A stretch of 34,555 nucleotides of DNA from an uncultured Eubacterium sp. (GCA_905236225.1 CAJOPM010000122.1:1-34555); one strand, 5' to 3'; shown: positions 26,379-34,276, counted from the first letter of the stretch. Notes: generated by a model not told the origin, from the letters alone. Numbers and translations: made by a program.

Positions 26379-27390
26379 ATATTTGAACAGATATATCGCC
26401 TTTTGTCGGAGTGCGATAAGTGGAAATTTCATTACTAAAATCATGGAAATAGGTGTATTCAGAGGTAATGCATATATCTCTGTATTCACCTGTTGCTACT
26501 TTTGAGACGGTTTTGTCATCAACATTCATTCGCATAAGAGCGCTCTCATCGGTGTTATCATTATGTACCTGGTAATATATGACATTTTCATATACGTTAA
26601 AATTTTCAACAAATTCATCCACAAGCACTTCGTAAGAACTTTCACCCTCGCTCATATTTATGCGGCAGAGGCAGTAATTATTTGCATTATCGAGAAAATA
26701 AATGTATTCAGAGGAGACCTGAGGCTGCCAATAATTACCCATATACAGCAGTGAGGTATTTCCTGAGGTTGTATCTAATCTATGTATATAATGATCAGAG
26801 CTGCTGCCCACATAATACAAAAACTTGCCGCTGCAACCGCAGGGATATATTGGCTCATCAAATACGACTTCAGGTTTAGAACCGTCATTTTTAACTTTAT
26901 ATAGTGTTGTGGCGGTTTCATCATCATAGTGAAGGTAATATATATAGTTACCTATCAGAGTTGCATACATACATGGCTGAGAATCAAGAGTTATTTCATT
27001 CTTTCCGTCTAGATCACAACGAAACAGAGCGTAATTATTAAAATTCATAAATGATAGAAAGTCGTGATTAATGCTTTCGCTGTCTTGAATATAATATATA
27101 TAATTGTCGTCGACATTTAATGAGACTACTTTGTGATCGGCAAGTTTGGTAAGATTTTCTCCGGATGATGACATAGAATAGAGATTATAATTATCGGCCG
27201 GATTTGCAAAATATATAGTATTATTATGTTCGCAAAACAGGCTGCCGTTATAGCTGTTGCCGGCGGTTGTTCCATTATAGGTATCGTCGTTTGGTACAAC
27301 TTGGGTTTTATATTTGGTAACAACAACGATAGCTATGATTGCAGCAACAATAATTATCGGAATTAACAATCGCCTAAAACTAATTGACAT
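26368..27390 (-). CDS. Membrane-anchored DUF5050-like beta-propeller protein
   Basis: The 340-residue product has one N-terminal transmembrane helix (about 8-26, no lipobox Cys) and an exported body. The body is made of repeats with the pattern 'x-IYY-x-x-x-x-LYR-x-x-x-DG': NTIYFANPADNYNLYSMSSS, NYIYYIQD, YALFRCDLDG, NYIYYLHYDDETATTLYKVK, KFLYYVGSSSDHYIHRLDT and more. This fits DUF5050 and related six-bladed propellers. The function is unknown; a surface or periplasm-side sensor or binding module is an inference. The start is ATG at 27390, with AAGGGGG upstream. It is transcribed towards polC, and the two stops overlap (26368-26378). Its promoter overlaps that of pheA. Confidence 0.82.
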   Translation of the reverse strand: MSISFRRLLIPIIIVAAIIAIVVVTKYKTQVVPNDDTYNGTTAGNSYNGSLFCEHNNTIYFANPADNYNLYSMSSSGENLTKLADHKVVSLNVDDNYIYYIQDSESINHDFLSFMNFNNYALFRCDLDGKNEITLDSQPCMYATLIGNYIYYLHYDDETATTLYKVKNDGSKPEVVFDEPIYPCGCSGKFLYYVGSSSDHYIHRLDTTSGNTSLLYMGNYWQPQVSSEYIYFLDNANNYCLCRINMSEGESSYEVLVDEFVENFNVYENVIYYQVHNDNTDESALMRMNVDDKTVSKVATGEYRDICITSEYTYFHDFSNEISTYRTPTKGDISVQIFNP

Positions 27391-27403
27391 AATATAAGCC
27401 CCC

Positions 27404-27432
27404 TTGCAATCATTCGTGATTACAATTATTAT
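27404..27432 (+). promoter_or_regulatory. pheA promoter
   Basis: TTGCAA (27404-27409), a 17-base spacer and TATTAT (27427-27432). Transcription should start near 27439. The short leader leaves no room for a T-box or leader-peptide attenuator. Confidence 0.65.
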
Positions 27433-27457
27433 AGCATTATTGTTCGAAAAATATCAA
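27428..27457 (-). promoter_or_regulatory. Promoter of the DUF5050-like gene, overlapping the pheA promoter
   Basis: On the minus strand TTGATA (27457-27452), an 18-base spacer and TATAAT (27433-27428) face the other way. The -10 shares five base pairs with the pheA -10, so the two promoters probably exclude each other. Confidence 0.6.
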
Positions 27458-27477
27458 AGGAAGGATAAAATATTGTA

Positions 27478-28623
27478 ATGCAGGATATAAATGAAATTCG
27501 CAAAAAAATAGATGAGGTTGACAGTAAGCTTATAGATTGTTATCTAAAGAGGATGGAACTTACCGAAGAAGTAGCAAAACTTAAGATGAATACCGGTAAG
27601 AAAATATTCGATAAGAAAAGAGAAGAAGAAAAAATAGAAAATGTTATGAGCTATGGACGGACGCAGTTTGAGCAAGAAGCACTTAAAGAGATGTTCGAAC
27701 AGATTATGTCTATAAGCAGAAAACGTCAATATCAATATTTAAGTAAATGTAGCGATTCTGTTATGGGGGATTTCGAGGCCATAGATAGTTTAGATGTAAA
27801 AGATAAGATTGTAGTATTTCAAGGCACAGACGGGGCATATTCACAGATGGCACTCAAGGCATTTTTTAAGGATGAGTGCAAAAGTTATCATGTTGATAGA
27901 TGGCGTGATGCTATGGATGATCTTAAGAATGATAAAGCTGACTATGCCGTTATCCCAATAGAGAATACAGTTGCGGGAAGTGTAACGGAAAACTATGATT
28001 TGTTAAGTGAATACGGACACTGTATTGTAGCTGAACTGGTTATAGAGATAAAGCATGCTTTATTAGCAAAAAAGGGAGCGAAGCTTTCGGATATAAAGAG
28101 GATATGCTCGCACCCGCAAGCCTTAAGGCAATGTTCGAATTTCTTGAATTCTCACAAAGATATTTCGCAGATGACAACTAAAAATACAGCAATGGCAGCA
28201 CAAATGGTTTCCGAAGGAGACGATTATTCGCTAGCGGCAATTGCAAATCCAATAAATGCTGATTTATATAATCTGGATATTCTTAGCGACAATATTATAA
28301 ACGTTGATACAAATGCAACAAGATTTATTATTGTATCAAAGAAAAAAGTTTTTGTTTCAGATTCAGATAAGCTTTCTGTAAGTTTTGAACTTATGCATAA
28401 AACCGGAACTTTGTATTATATGTTGTCACATTTTATATATAATGGGCTTAATCTTACGAAAATTGAGTCAAGACCAATAGAAGGAAGCAGTTTTGAGTAT
28501 CGTTTTTATTGCGATATAGAAGGAAATCTATTAGATGAAGCGGTTAAAAACGCGCTGACAGGCATAAACAGCGAGGCCAAAAATGTTCAGATAATCGGAT
28601 GTTACAGGGCTGCTAATAACTAG
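27478..28623 (+). CDS. pheA: Bifunctional chorismate mutase / prephenate dehydratase (P-protein)
   Basis: PheA makes prephenate from chorismate and phenylpyruvate from prephenate, the committed branch to phenylalanine. The 381 residues contain an AroQ chorismate mutase (1-90, INEIRKKIDEVDSKLIDCYL). The dehydratase (about 105-285) has FQGTDGAYSQMALKAFF, AVIPIENTVAGSVTENYDLL, HPQALRQC and the catalytic TRFIIVSKK. The ACT regulatory domain (about 300-378) has the Phe-binding LTKIESRPIEGSSFEYRFY. ATG 27478 is preceded by AAGGAAGG at a long spacing, and no better start lies in frame. Feedback control by Phe is expected from the intact ACT motif. Confidence 0.96.
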   Translation: MQDINEIRKKIDEVDSKLIDCYLKRMELTEEVAKLKMNTGKKIFDKKREEEKIENVMSYGRTQFEQEALKEMFEQIMSISRKRQYQYLSKCSDSVMGDFEAIDSLDVKDKIVVFQGTDGAYSQMALKAFFKDECKSYHVDRWRDAMDDLKNDKADYAVIPIENTVAGSVTENYDLLSEYGHCIVAELVIEIKHALLAKKGAKLSDIKRICSHPQALRQCSNFLNSHKDISQMTTKNTAMAAQMVSEGDDYSLAAIANPINADLYNLDILSDNIINVDTNATRFIIVSKKKVFVSDSDKLSVSFELMHKTGTLYYMLSHFIYNGLNLTKIESRPIEGSSFEYRFYCDIEGNLLDEAVKNALTGINSEAKNVQIIGCYRAANN

Positions 28624-28637
28624 AGATGAGGGAAGAT

Positions 28638-29906
28638 ATGATTACAGAACAGTTTATACTTTATAATAATTTTAAACACTGTGATATTTTAGAAGGGGTA
28701 TGCAGATTAAAAGGTAAGAGTCTAAGTGATGAAGAGCGACAGGACGCTGTAAATGATGTTGTCAGACAGCTGCTTAAAATGACGGCGCAATATGGATTTA
28801 GAGGAAACTTATGGCATACTTATATTGCATTTCTGATTGTTAATAATGAAAATCCTTATTCGCTGGCTTGTGAAGTAAGAGGAGAAGTAGAAGGAAGTAT
28901 AAATATTGCGGCACAACATGACTTTGAACTTTTTATTGAATTGTTTGATTATGACAAAACTGTTTTAGAGGGCAATATTACTCCTGAGTTATTTGATATT
29001 ATAAGCAATTTTGAAGATTTTGGCTTAGAAAGTTTAGTTTTTAATAAGCATATTAGAGACCAAATATGCAATCTTTCTAAAAATCTTAAAAATGCTGCAA
29101 CAGTAGATGAGTTCCAAAAGCTTGTTAGTGCGTTTTACGGTAAATATGGAGTAGGAGAGATTGGGCTTCATAAAGCATTTCGTATAGAGAATGCAAAAAT
29201 TGTTCCTATATCCAATATAGCGCAAGTAACGTTAGATGATATAGTAGGTTACGATGCTGCTAAGAAAAAAATTATTGATAATACAGAGGCATTTGTTCAA
29301 AAAAGACCTGCTAATAACTGTTTGCTGTATGGTGCTGCAGGTACAGGAAAATCAACTTCTATTAAAGCAATAGCAAACATGTACTATGACAAGGGCTTAA
29401 GACTTATTGAAGTCTATAAACATCAATTTAAAGAATTGTTTGATGTTATAGCTCAAATAAAAAACCGTAATTATCGCTTTATAATATATATGGACGATTT
29501 ATCCTTTGAAGAATTTGAGATTGAATACAAATATCTAAAAGCTGTAATCGAAGGCGGACTTGAAAAAAAACCCGAAAATGTACTTATATATGCTACGTCT
29601 AATCGCAGACATTTGGTAAGAGAGAAATTTAGTGACAAAAAAGATCGAGATGATGACTTACATTCATCTGATACCGTTCAGGAAAAATTGTCCTTGGGTG
29701 CGAGATTTGGCATGCAGATTTATTTTGGTGTTCCGGACAAAAAAGAGTTCAATGAAATAGTTTGCACTCTTGCGGACAAATATAATATAGCGATGAGCCA
29801 AGATGAGCTTTTGCTTGAGGCAAATAAGTGGGAGCTATCTCATGGGGGATTATCCGGAAGAAGTGCGCAGCAATTTATTGATTATCTTAGGGGAAATAGC
29901 GAATAA
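28638..29906 (+). CDS. DUF815 family AAA+ ATPase
   Basis: The 422-residue product is a cytoplasmic AAA+ protein of the DUF815 type. An all-helical N-terminal part (about 1-185) precedes the ATPase domain (about 195-415). Walker A is LLYGAAGTGKSTS, Walker B is FIIYMDDLSFEE, sensor 1 is YATSNRRHLV and a late arginine region is LSGRSAQQFIDYL. The family is widespread but has no settled function. I use ATG 28638 (MITEQFILYNNF), with GAGG upstream; ATG 28626 would add four residues and lies 2 bases after the pheA stop. It is followed by a palindromic repeat element and a convergent gene. Confidence 0.88.
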   Translation: MITEQFILYNNFKHCDILEGVCRLKGKSLSDEERQDAVNDVVRQLLKMTAQYGFRGNLWHTYIAFLIVNNENPYSLACEVRGEVEGSINIAAQHDFELFIELFDYDKTVLEGNITPELFDIISNFEDFGLESLVFNKHIRDQICNLSKNLKNAATVDEFQKLVSAFYGKYGVGEIGLHKAFRIENAKIVPISNIAQVTLDDIVGYDAAKKKIIDNTEAFVQKRPANNCLLYGAAGTGKSTSIKAIANMYYDKGLRLIEVYKHQFKELFDVIAQIKNRNYRFIIYMDDLSFEEFEIEYKYLKAVIEGGLEKKPENVLIYATSNRRHLVREKFSDKKDRDDDLHSSDTVQEKLSLGARFGMQIYFGVPDKKEFNEIVCTLADKYNIAMSQDELLLEANKWELSHGGLSGRSAQQFIDYLRGNSE

Positions 29907-29909
29907 TAT

Positions 29910-30006
29910 TATATCTCAGACGAGATGCCCCCCGCCTCTAAGCAAAGCGTAGGCGGGGGAGAAAAACTTGTTTCAGGCGGGGTTCAATCTCCGTCTGAGA
30001 TATAAC
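29910..30006. repeat. Nested inverted-repeat element, copy A
   Basis: The outer arms (29910-29926 and 29989-30006) pair over 17 bp with one bulged C at 29992. Inside, CCCCCGCC (29930-29937) pairs with GGCGGGGG (29953-29960). Its tip TAAGC/GCGTA forms a further short stem with one A-G mismatch and an AAA loop. A second GGCGGGG (29977-29983) could compete for the same C-rich strand. The element fills the gap between two convergent genes and has no T-tract. Copy B at 34465-34555 shares the design and the motifs TCTAAGC, AGCGTAGG and CAGGCG. No ORF lies inside. Confidence 0.85.
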
Positions 30007-30009
30007 TAT

Positions 30010-30858
30010 CTATTTGACTCTGCTTAGTTTAATAGTTTCAAGAAATTTATACGGGACTGACATTGCGCCTCGTCCTATGCCAAGACTGATATCAGGTTTA
30101 ATTGAACCATGAAAGTCTGACCCACCTGAAAGCAGCAGATTATATTCATTTGCAATATTGGTAAAATACAGTTCATCATCATGATTATATGTTGAATATA
30201 CAGCTTCTAAGCCATCAAGTCCTGCTTCTTTAAATACAGATAAGGCTTCTCTTAATTGTGCATCAGTATATTTACAAAGACCGGGATGGGCAAATATCGC
30301 TGTTCCGCCTGCTTCTTTTATTAAAGCTATGGCATCTTGCGAAGAAATCAAAGAGCGTTCAACAAAGCATCTTTTGCCATCGCCTAAATATTTTGAAAAT
30401 GCTTCCTTTTTATCTTTAACAAAGCCTTCTTCAATAAGATAATCCGCAAAGTGAGCTCTGGTGATAGTGCCGCCTGTTCTGTTAAGAAGCTTTTCGAAGG
30501 TAATGCTGCTGCCTTCTTTTTGAAGTAAAGAGACGATTTTTTTGTTGCGTTCATCACGTTTTTTTATGAACTCTTTTAAGTTTGTTAGCAAAGGCTTATA
30601 TGTTTTGTCAATAAAAAGGCCTACCATATGTAGCTCTTTGCCGTTATATTCGGTGGATAATTCGACGCCCGGAACAAATTCGATATTGTATGAATTGGCG
30701 GCCGTTTGCGCTTCGCCCAAACCATCTATAGTATCGTGATCGGTTATTGCTATGGCGCTAAGGCCGGATTTAAAAGCAAGCTTTATAAGATCTGAAGGTG
30801 TATATGTGCCGTCCGATGCAGTGGAATGAACATGTAAATCTATAGTTTTTGTTGACAT
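30010..30858 (-). CDS. PHP-domain phosphoesterase
   Basis: The 282-residue product is a stand-alone PHP metal-dependent phosphoesterase of the YciV/TrpH type. Known members remove the 3'-phosphate from nucleoside 3',5'-bisphosphates or trim short RNA 5' ends. Metal ligands are visible in IDLHVHSTASDGTYTP (H9, H11, D16), AITDHDTIDG, the middle EGFVKDK region, FAHPG and GGSDFHG. The insertion (about 95-180) that covers the active site is present. ATG at 30858 follows GAAAGGAAA on the minus strand. It diverges from the infC operon. Substrate not determinable from sequence. Confidence 0.9.
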   Translation of the reverse strand: MSTKTIDLHVHSTASDGTYTPSDLIKLAFKSGLSAIAITDHDTIDGLGEAQTAANSYNIEFVPGVELSTEYNGKELHMVGLFIDKTYKPLLTNLKEFIKKRDERNKKIVSLLQKEGSSITFEKLLNRTGGTITRAHFADYLIEEGFVKDKKEAFSKYLGDGKRCFVERSLISSQDAIALIKEAGGTAIFAHPGLCKYTDAQLREALSVFKEAGLDGLEAVYSTYNHDDELYFTNIANEYNLLLSGGSDFHGSIKPDISLGIGRGAMSVPYKFLETIKLSRVK

Positions 30859-30888
30859 TTAAGCGTTTCCTTTCGTCTTTTTTCAAAT

Positions 30889-30917
30889 AGTATAAAATAA
30901 CCAAAAAAAACTGGCAA
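30889..30917 (-). promoter_or_regulatory. Promoter of the PHP phosphoesterase gene
   Basis: Minus-strand TTGCCA (30917-30912), a 17-base spacer and TATACT (30894-30889). It lies back to back with the infC promoter; only 6 bases separate the two -35 boxes. Confidence 0.68.
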
Positions 30918-30923
30918 GTAATA

Positions 30924-30952
30924 TTGACATTAAGAAATAATTGTGTTAATTT
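30924..30952 (+). promoter_or_regulatory. Promoter of the infC-rpmI-rplT operon
   Basis: A perfect TTGACA (30924-30929), a 17-base spacer and TAATTT (30947-30952). Transcription should start near 30959, giving a leader of about 160 bases. Confidence 0.75.
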
Positions 30953-30958
30953 ATTGTA

Positions 30959-31119
30959 GTTGTTAGAAAGAAGAGTATCCACTCTCACCTTAGCGCATGG
31001 GCGACTCGGGTTATTTTAATATGATTAGCAGCATATGCTGCCATATTTTGCGTGGATAGTCTGATTATGACTATCTTTTTTGATGTGTTGGGAAATTTTG
31101 TTTTACGGAGGTGTAAGTC
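30959..31119 (+). promoter_or_regulatory. infC operon leader (L20-type attenuator)
   Basis: The leader has the layout of the L20-autoregulated leaders of Firmicutes infC operons. An imperfect stem-loop (30987-31011, ACC/GGT around CGC/GCG) is followed by a bulged hairpin (31018-31047, with AATATG/CATATT and GCAGC/GCTGC). Long-range TATCCAC (30976-30982) pairs with GTGGATA (31052-31058). The last strand overlaps the terminator stem, so the long-range pairing and termination exclude each other. By analogy with B. subtilis, excess L20 would favour termination. The family assignment is from memory of the fold, not from a covariance search. Confidence 0.7.
31055..31081 (+). terminator. Attenuator terminator in the infC leader
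   Basis: GATAGTC (31055-31061) pairs with GACTATC (31069-31075), followed by six T (31076-31081). It sits 39 bases before the infC start, a position that only makes sense as a regulated terminator. Confidence 0.82.
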
Positions 31120-31635
31120 ATCAGCGAATTATTTATCAATGAGCAGATCAGAGATTCTCAGATCCGCCTGATAGGAGAAAACGGAGAACAGTTGGGCATT
31201 ATGTCCACAAGAGAAGCACTTAAACTTGCAGAAGAGGCAGAACTTGATCTTGTCAAGATAGCCCCTAAGGCAAAGCCGCCTGTTTGTAAGATTATTGATT
31301 ACGGTAAATACAGATATGAACAGGCAAGAAAAGAAAAAGAAGCTCGCAAGAAGCAAAAGACAGTGGAACTAAAAGAGATCCGTATGTCTCCTAATATTGA
31401 GGAAAATGATTTAAACACCAAGGTTAATGCGGCCAGAAAATTCCTTGCAAAAGGGGATAAAGTCAAGGTTACTTTAAGATTTCGCGGTCGTGAGATGGCC
31501 CACGTTCAACAGACGAAACATATTCTTGACGATTTCTTTGAGAAGGTTGAGGATGTTGCTGTTATAGAGAAGCCTGCTAAGATGGAAGGACGTAACATGT
31601 CCATGGTTATAGGTCAGAAGAAAGATAAGAAATAA
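31120..31635 (+). CDS. infC: Translation initiation factor IF-3, starting at AUC
   Basis: IF-3 keeps 30S subunits free and checks the start codon and initiator tRNA. The product, 171 residues from ATC 31120, has the full family sequence: [20 protein letters not shown] at the N-domain, [20 protein letters not shown], and the C-domain [12 protein letters not shown]. No ATG, GTG or TTG precedes the conserved N-terminus. A stop codon lies at 31114-31116, and the first standard codons (TTG 31192, ATG 31201) would delete about 25 conserved residues. ATC 31120 has a strong GGAGGTG (31107-31113) six bases away. A rare start is well known for infC (AUU in E. coli), where IF-3 limits its own translation. 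Confidence 0.9.
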   Translation: MSELFINEQIRDSQIRLIGENGEQLGIMSTREALKLAEEAELDLVKIAPKAKPPVCKIIDYGKYRYEQARKEKEARKKQKTVELKEIRMSPNIEENDLNTKVNAARKFLAKGDKVKVTLRFRGREMAHVQQTKHILDDFFEKVEDVAVIEKPAKMEGRNMSMVIGQKKDKK

Positions 31636-31651
31636 TAGGAGGAATATTGTA

Positions 31652-31849
31652 ATGCCAAAGATGAAGACAAAAAGAGCTGCTGCAAAGCGCTTCAAGAAAA
31701 CAGGAACAGGAAAATTGGTCAGAAATAAGGCATATAAGAGCCATATATTGACAAAAAAGACTACTAAGAAAAAAAGAGAACTCAGAAAAGCAGTCGTTGC
31801 AGATCCGGCAAATCAGAAGAGCATGAAGAAAGTATTGCCTTATCTGTAA
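31652..31849 (+). CDS. rpmI: 50S ribosomal protein L35
   Basis: This small basic protein of 65 residues belongs to the large subunit. [20 protein letters not shown], the [19 protein letters not shown] middle and the MKKVLPYL end are diagnostic. GGAGG precedes ATG 31652, 16 bases after infC. It belongs to the infC-rpmI-rplT unit. Confidence 0.98.
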   Translation: MPKMKTKRAAAKRFKKTGTGKLVRNKAYKSHILTKKTTKKKRELRKAVVADPANQKSMKKVLPYL

Positions 31850-31873
31850 AATCAATAATAGGAGGAATATGTC

Positions 31874-32230
31874 ATGGCAAGAATTAAAGGCGGACAGAAC
31901 GCTAAGAGAAAACATAAAAAGGTATTAAAATTAGCTAGAGGATATAGAGGAGCTAGATCTAACCAGTATCGTGTTGCTAAACAGTCAGTTATGAGAGCTC
32001 TTGCAAGCTCATATGCAGGAAGAAAGCAAAGAAAACGTCAGATGCGTCAGCTTTGGATAGCAAGAATTAATGCTGCTGCAAGAATAAACGGACTTTCATA
32101 CAGCAAATTTATGCATGGACTTAAGCTTGCAGGCGTAGAAGTTAACCGTAAGATGCTTGCAGAAATGGCTGTAAGTGATGCTGAAGGTTTTGCTTCACTT
32201 GTAGATATTGCAAAAGAAAAAGTAGCATAA
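31874..32230 (+). CDS. rplT: 50S ribosomal protein L20
   Basis: L20 binds 23S rRNA early in assembly and represses its own operon through the leader. The 118-residue product has the family length, a basic N-terminal extension ([39 protein letters not shown]) and the globular C-domain ([20 protein letters not shown] then [13 protein letters not shown]). GGAGG precedes ATG 31874. A long palindrome follows the stop. Confidence 0.98.
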   Translation: MARIKGGQNAKRKHKKVLKLARGYRGARSNQYRVAKQSVMRALASSYAGRKQRKRQMRQLWIARINAAARINGLSYSKFMHGLKLAGVEVNRKMLAEMAVSDAEGFASLVDIAKEKVA

Positions 32231-32238
32231 CATATCAA

Positions 32239-32269
32239 GACCGGATGATTATAATCATCCGGTCATTTT
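32239..32269 (+). terminator. Perfect 26-base palindrome after rplT (terminator)
   Basis: Bases 32239-32264 are exactly self-complementary, giving an 11-bp stem (GACCGGATGAT/ATCATCCGGTC) with a TATA loop, then ATTTTG. It probably ends the infC operon in part, although the T-tract is short. galE begins 21 bases later, so readthrough may supply galE-argC. Confidence 0.7.
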
Positions 32270-32285
32270 GCACAAGGAGATAATT

Positions 32286-33302
32286 ATGGCAATACTTGTT
32301 ACCGGTGGCGCAGGATTTATTGGAAGTCATACTTGCGTAGAATTGCTTGATAAAGATTACGAAGTTGTAGTGGTAGATAACTTGTCTAATTCAAGCGAAA
32401 AATCAATAGAGCGCATAAAAGAAATAACAAAAAAAGATCTTAAATTTTATAAAGCTGACATTTTAGATAAAAAAGCTCTTAAAGATGTTTTTGAACAAGA
32501 ATCAATAGATGCCTGTATACATTTTGCAGGACTGAAAGCTGTTGGAGAATCCGTTGAAAAGCCTTGGGAATATTATCATAATAATATAAGTGGTACTTTA
32601 AATTTGCTGGAAGTAATGAAAGAGTACGGTGTTAAGGACATTATTTTTTCCTCATCAGCTACTGTTTATGGTACTCCTCAGTTTGTTCCGATTACTGAGA
32701 AATGTCCTAAAGGTCAATGTACTAATCCATACGGATGGACAAAGTCAATGCTCGAACAAATACTTATAGATATTCAGGCGGCAGATAATGAATATAATGT
32801 TATTCTGCTTAGGTATTTTAACCCTATAGGTGCGCACAAGAGTGGATTAATTGGGGAAGATCCTAAAGGAATACCTAATAATTTAATGCCTTATATTACA
32901 CAGGTCGCGGTGGGGAAACTAGATAAATTAGGTGTTTTTGGTGATGATTATGACACACCGGATGGGACAGGAGTAAGAGATTATATACATGTCTGTGATC
33001 TTGCAAAAGGACATGTAGCTGCAATATCAAAACTTAAAGAAAAATGCGGACTTAAGACATATAATCTCGGTACAGGCGTTGGATATAGCGTTCTTGATAT
33101 TATAAAAAACTTTGAAAAAGCTAATGGCGTAAAAATACCGTACGAAATAAAAGCGCGCAGAGCCGGAGATATAGACAAGTGTTATGCAGATGCTTCTTTG
33201 GCGAAAAAAGAACTTGGATGGCAGGCTCAATACGGTATTTATGATATGTGCAAAGATTCTTTTAACTGGCAAATAAAGAATCCAAATGGATTTGAGGATT
33301 AA
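32286..33302 (+). CDS. galE: UDP-glucose 4-epimerase
   Basis: GalE interconverts UDP-glucose and UDP-galactose (Leloir pathway and envelope sugars). The 338-residue product is exactly the usual length. It has the NAD-binding VTGGAGFIGSHTC, the HFAGLKAVGES substrate loop, the catalytic Ser/Tyr/Lys set (SSSATVYG then NPYGWTKSMLEQ), ILRYFNPIGAH and the YNLGTGVGYSVLDII end. I start at ATG 32286, with AAGGAG upstream; an ATG 18 bases earlier lacks a site. argC follows after only 3 bases. Confidence 0.96.
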   Translation: MAILVTGGAGFIGSHTCVELLDKDYEVVVVDNLSNSSEKSIERIKEITKKDLKFYKADILDKKALKDVFEQESIDACIHFAGLKAVGESVEKPWEYYHNNISGTLNLLEVMKEYGVKDIIFSSSATVYGTPQFVPITEKCPKGQCTNPYGWTKSMLEQILIDIQAADNEYNVILLRYFNPIGAHKSGLIGEDPKGIPNNLMPYITQVAVGKLDKLGVFGDDYDTPDGTGVRDYIHVCDLAKGHVAAISKLKEKCGLKTYNLGTGVGYSVLDIIKNFEKANGVKIPYEIKARRAGDIDKCYADASLAKKELGWQAQYGIYDMCKDSFNWQIKNPNGFED

Positions 33303-33305
33303 ATT

Positions 33306-34241
33306 ATGAAGACAAAGGTATATATTGATGGACAAAGCGGCACAACAGGCCTTCAAATTAACGACAGAATTTCTAACCGAGATGATTTAGAGCTTCTAAA
33401 GATTGATGATGATAAGAGACACGATATAGAAGAAAGAAAAAAATATCTTAATATGGCAGATGTTATTTTTTTATGTTTGCCTGATGAAGGGGCTATAGAA
33501 GCCGTATCATTGGTTGAAAATGAAAATGTAAAAATAATAGATGCATCAACTGCTCATAGAACAAATGATAATTGGGTATATGGATATCCGGAACTGAATA
33601 AGGAACAAAGACTAAAGATAAAACAGTCTAATAGAGTAGCTAATCCCGGTTGTCATGCAACAGGTCTTATTTCCACAACAGCTCCGCTTATCAGCATGAA
33701 AATTTTACCGCCGGATTATCCTCTTAGTTGTTATTCTTTAACCGGATACTCAGGAGGCGGCAAGAAAATGATTGCCTCATATGAGAGTGCGGATAAACAA
33801 GAAGAACTTATGGCTCCCGGAATTTATGGATTAAATCTAATGCATAAGCATATACCGGAGATGCAAAAGATTAGCGGACTAAGCAAACCGCCGATATTTA
33901 TGCCAATAGTTGATGATTACTATAAAGGTATGGCGACTACTATAATGCTTGATAATTCATACCTTTATGGGAAACCAAGTGCTAAAGAAATATGTGATAG
34001 ATTAGCCGAATATTATCAAGATGAACATTTTGTGAGTGTGCGGGAATATGAACAGTCACCGTCAACGCTTTATGCCAATACTTATGCCGGAACAAATAAG
34101 CTTGAGATAGTAGTATGTGGACATGACAAACAAACCAGTATAACTGCTCTGTTTGATAACTTAGGCAAAGGAGCATCCGGGGCTGCAGTGCAGAATATGA
34201 ACATAATGCTTGGATTAGACGAAACAGTAGGTTTAGAATAA
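33306..34241 (+). CDS. argC: N-acetyl-gamma-glutamyl-phosphate reductase, short type
   Basis: ArgC reduces N-acetylglutamyl phosphate with NADPH in arginine synthesis. The 311-residue product is of the shorter (type 2) AGPR form. It has the N-terminal IDGQSGTTGLQI dinucleotide loop, LCLPDEGAIEAV, DASTAHR, the catalytic C116 in NPGCHATG and LTGYSGGGKKMI. ATG 33306 starts 3 bases after galE, so the two are cotranscribed. No other arginine gene is near, which is unusual but not evidence of decay; the gene is intact. Confidence 0.94.
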   Translation: MKTKVYIDGQSGTTGLQINDRISNRDDLELLKIDDDKRHDIEERKKYLNMADVIFLCLPDEGAIEAVSLVENENVKIIDASTAHRTNDNWVYGYPELNKEQRLKIKQSNRVANPGCHATGLISTTAPLISMKILPPDYPLSCYSLTGYSGGGKKMIASYESADKQEELMAPGIYGLNLMHKHIPEMQKISGLSKPPIFMPIVDDYYKGMATTIMLDNSYLYGKPSAKEICDRLAEYYQDEHFVSVREYEQSPSTLYANTYAGTNKLEIVVCGHDKQTSITALFDNLGKGASGAAVQNMNIMLGLDETVGLE

Positions 34242-34276
34242 AAATCACAAAAAATCCTGTTATTTTAAAATAATAC

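Noticed and set aside
27433-27477. A T-box or leader-peptide attenuator for pheA
   Set aside because: The untranslated stretch is about 40 bases and contains no T-box motif, terminator hairpin or Phe-rich reading frame.
31192-31635. IF-3 starting at TTG 31192
   Set aside because: It would remove the conserved FINEQIRD N-terminus and has no ribosome site, while GGAGGTG stands before ATC 31120.
33306-34241. argC as a decayed or truncated gene because it is shorter than 340 residues
   Set aside because: The short AGPR form is normally near 310 residues; the catalytic Cys and nucleotide loop are intact.
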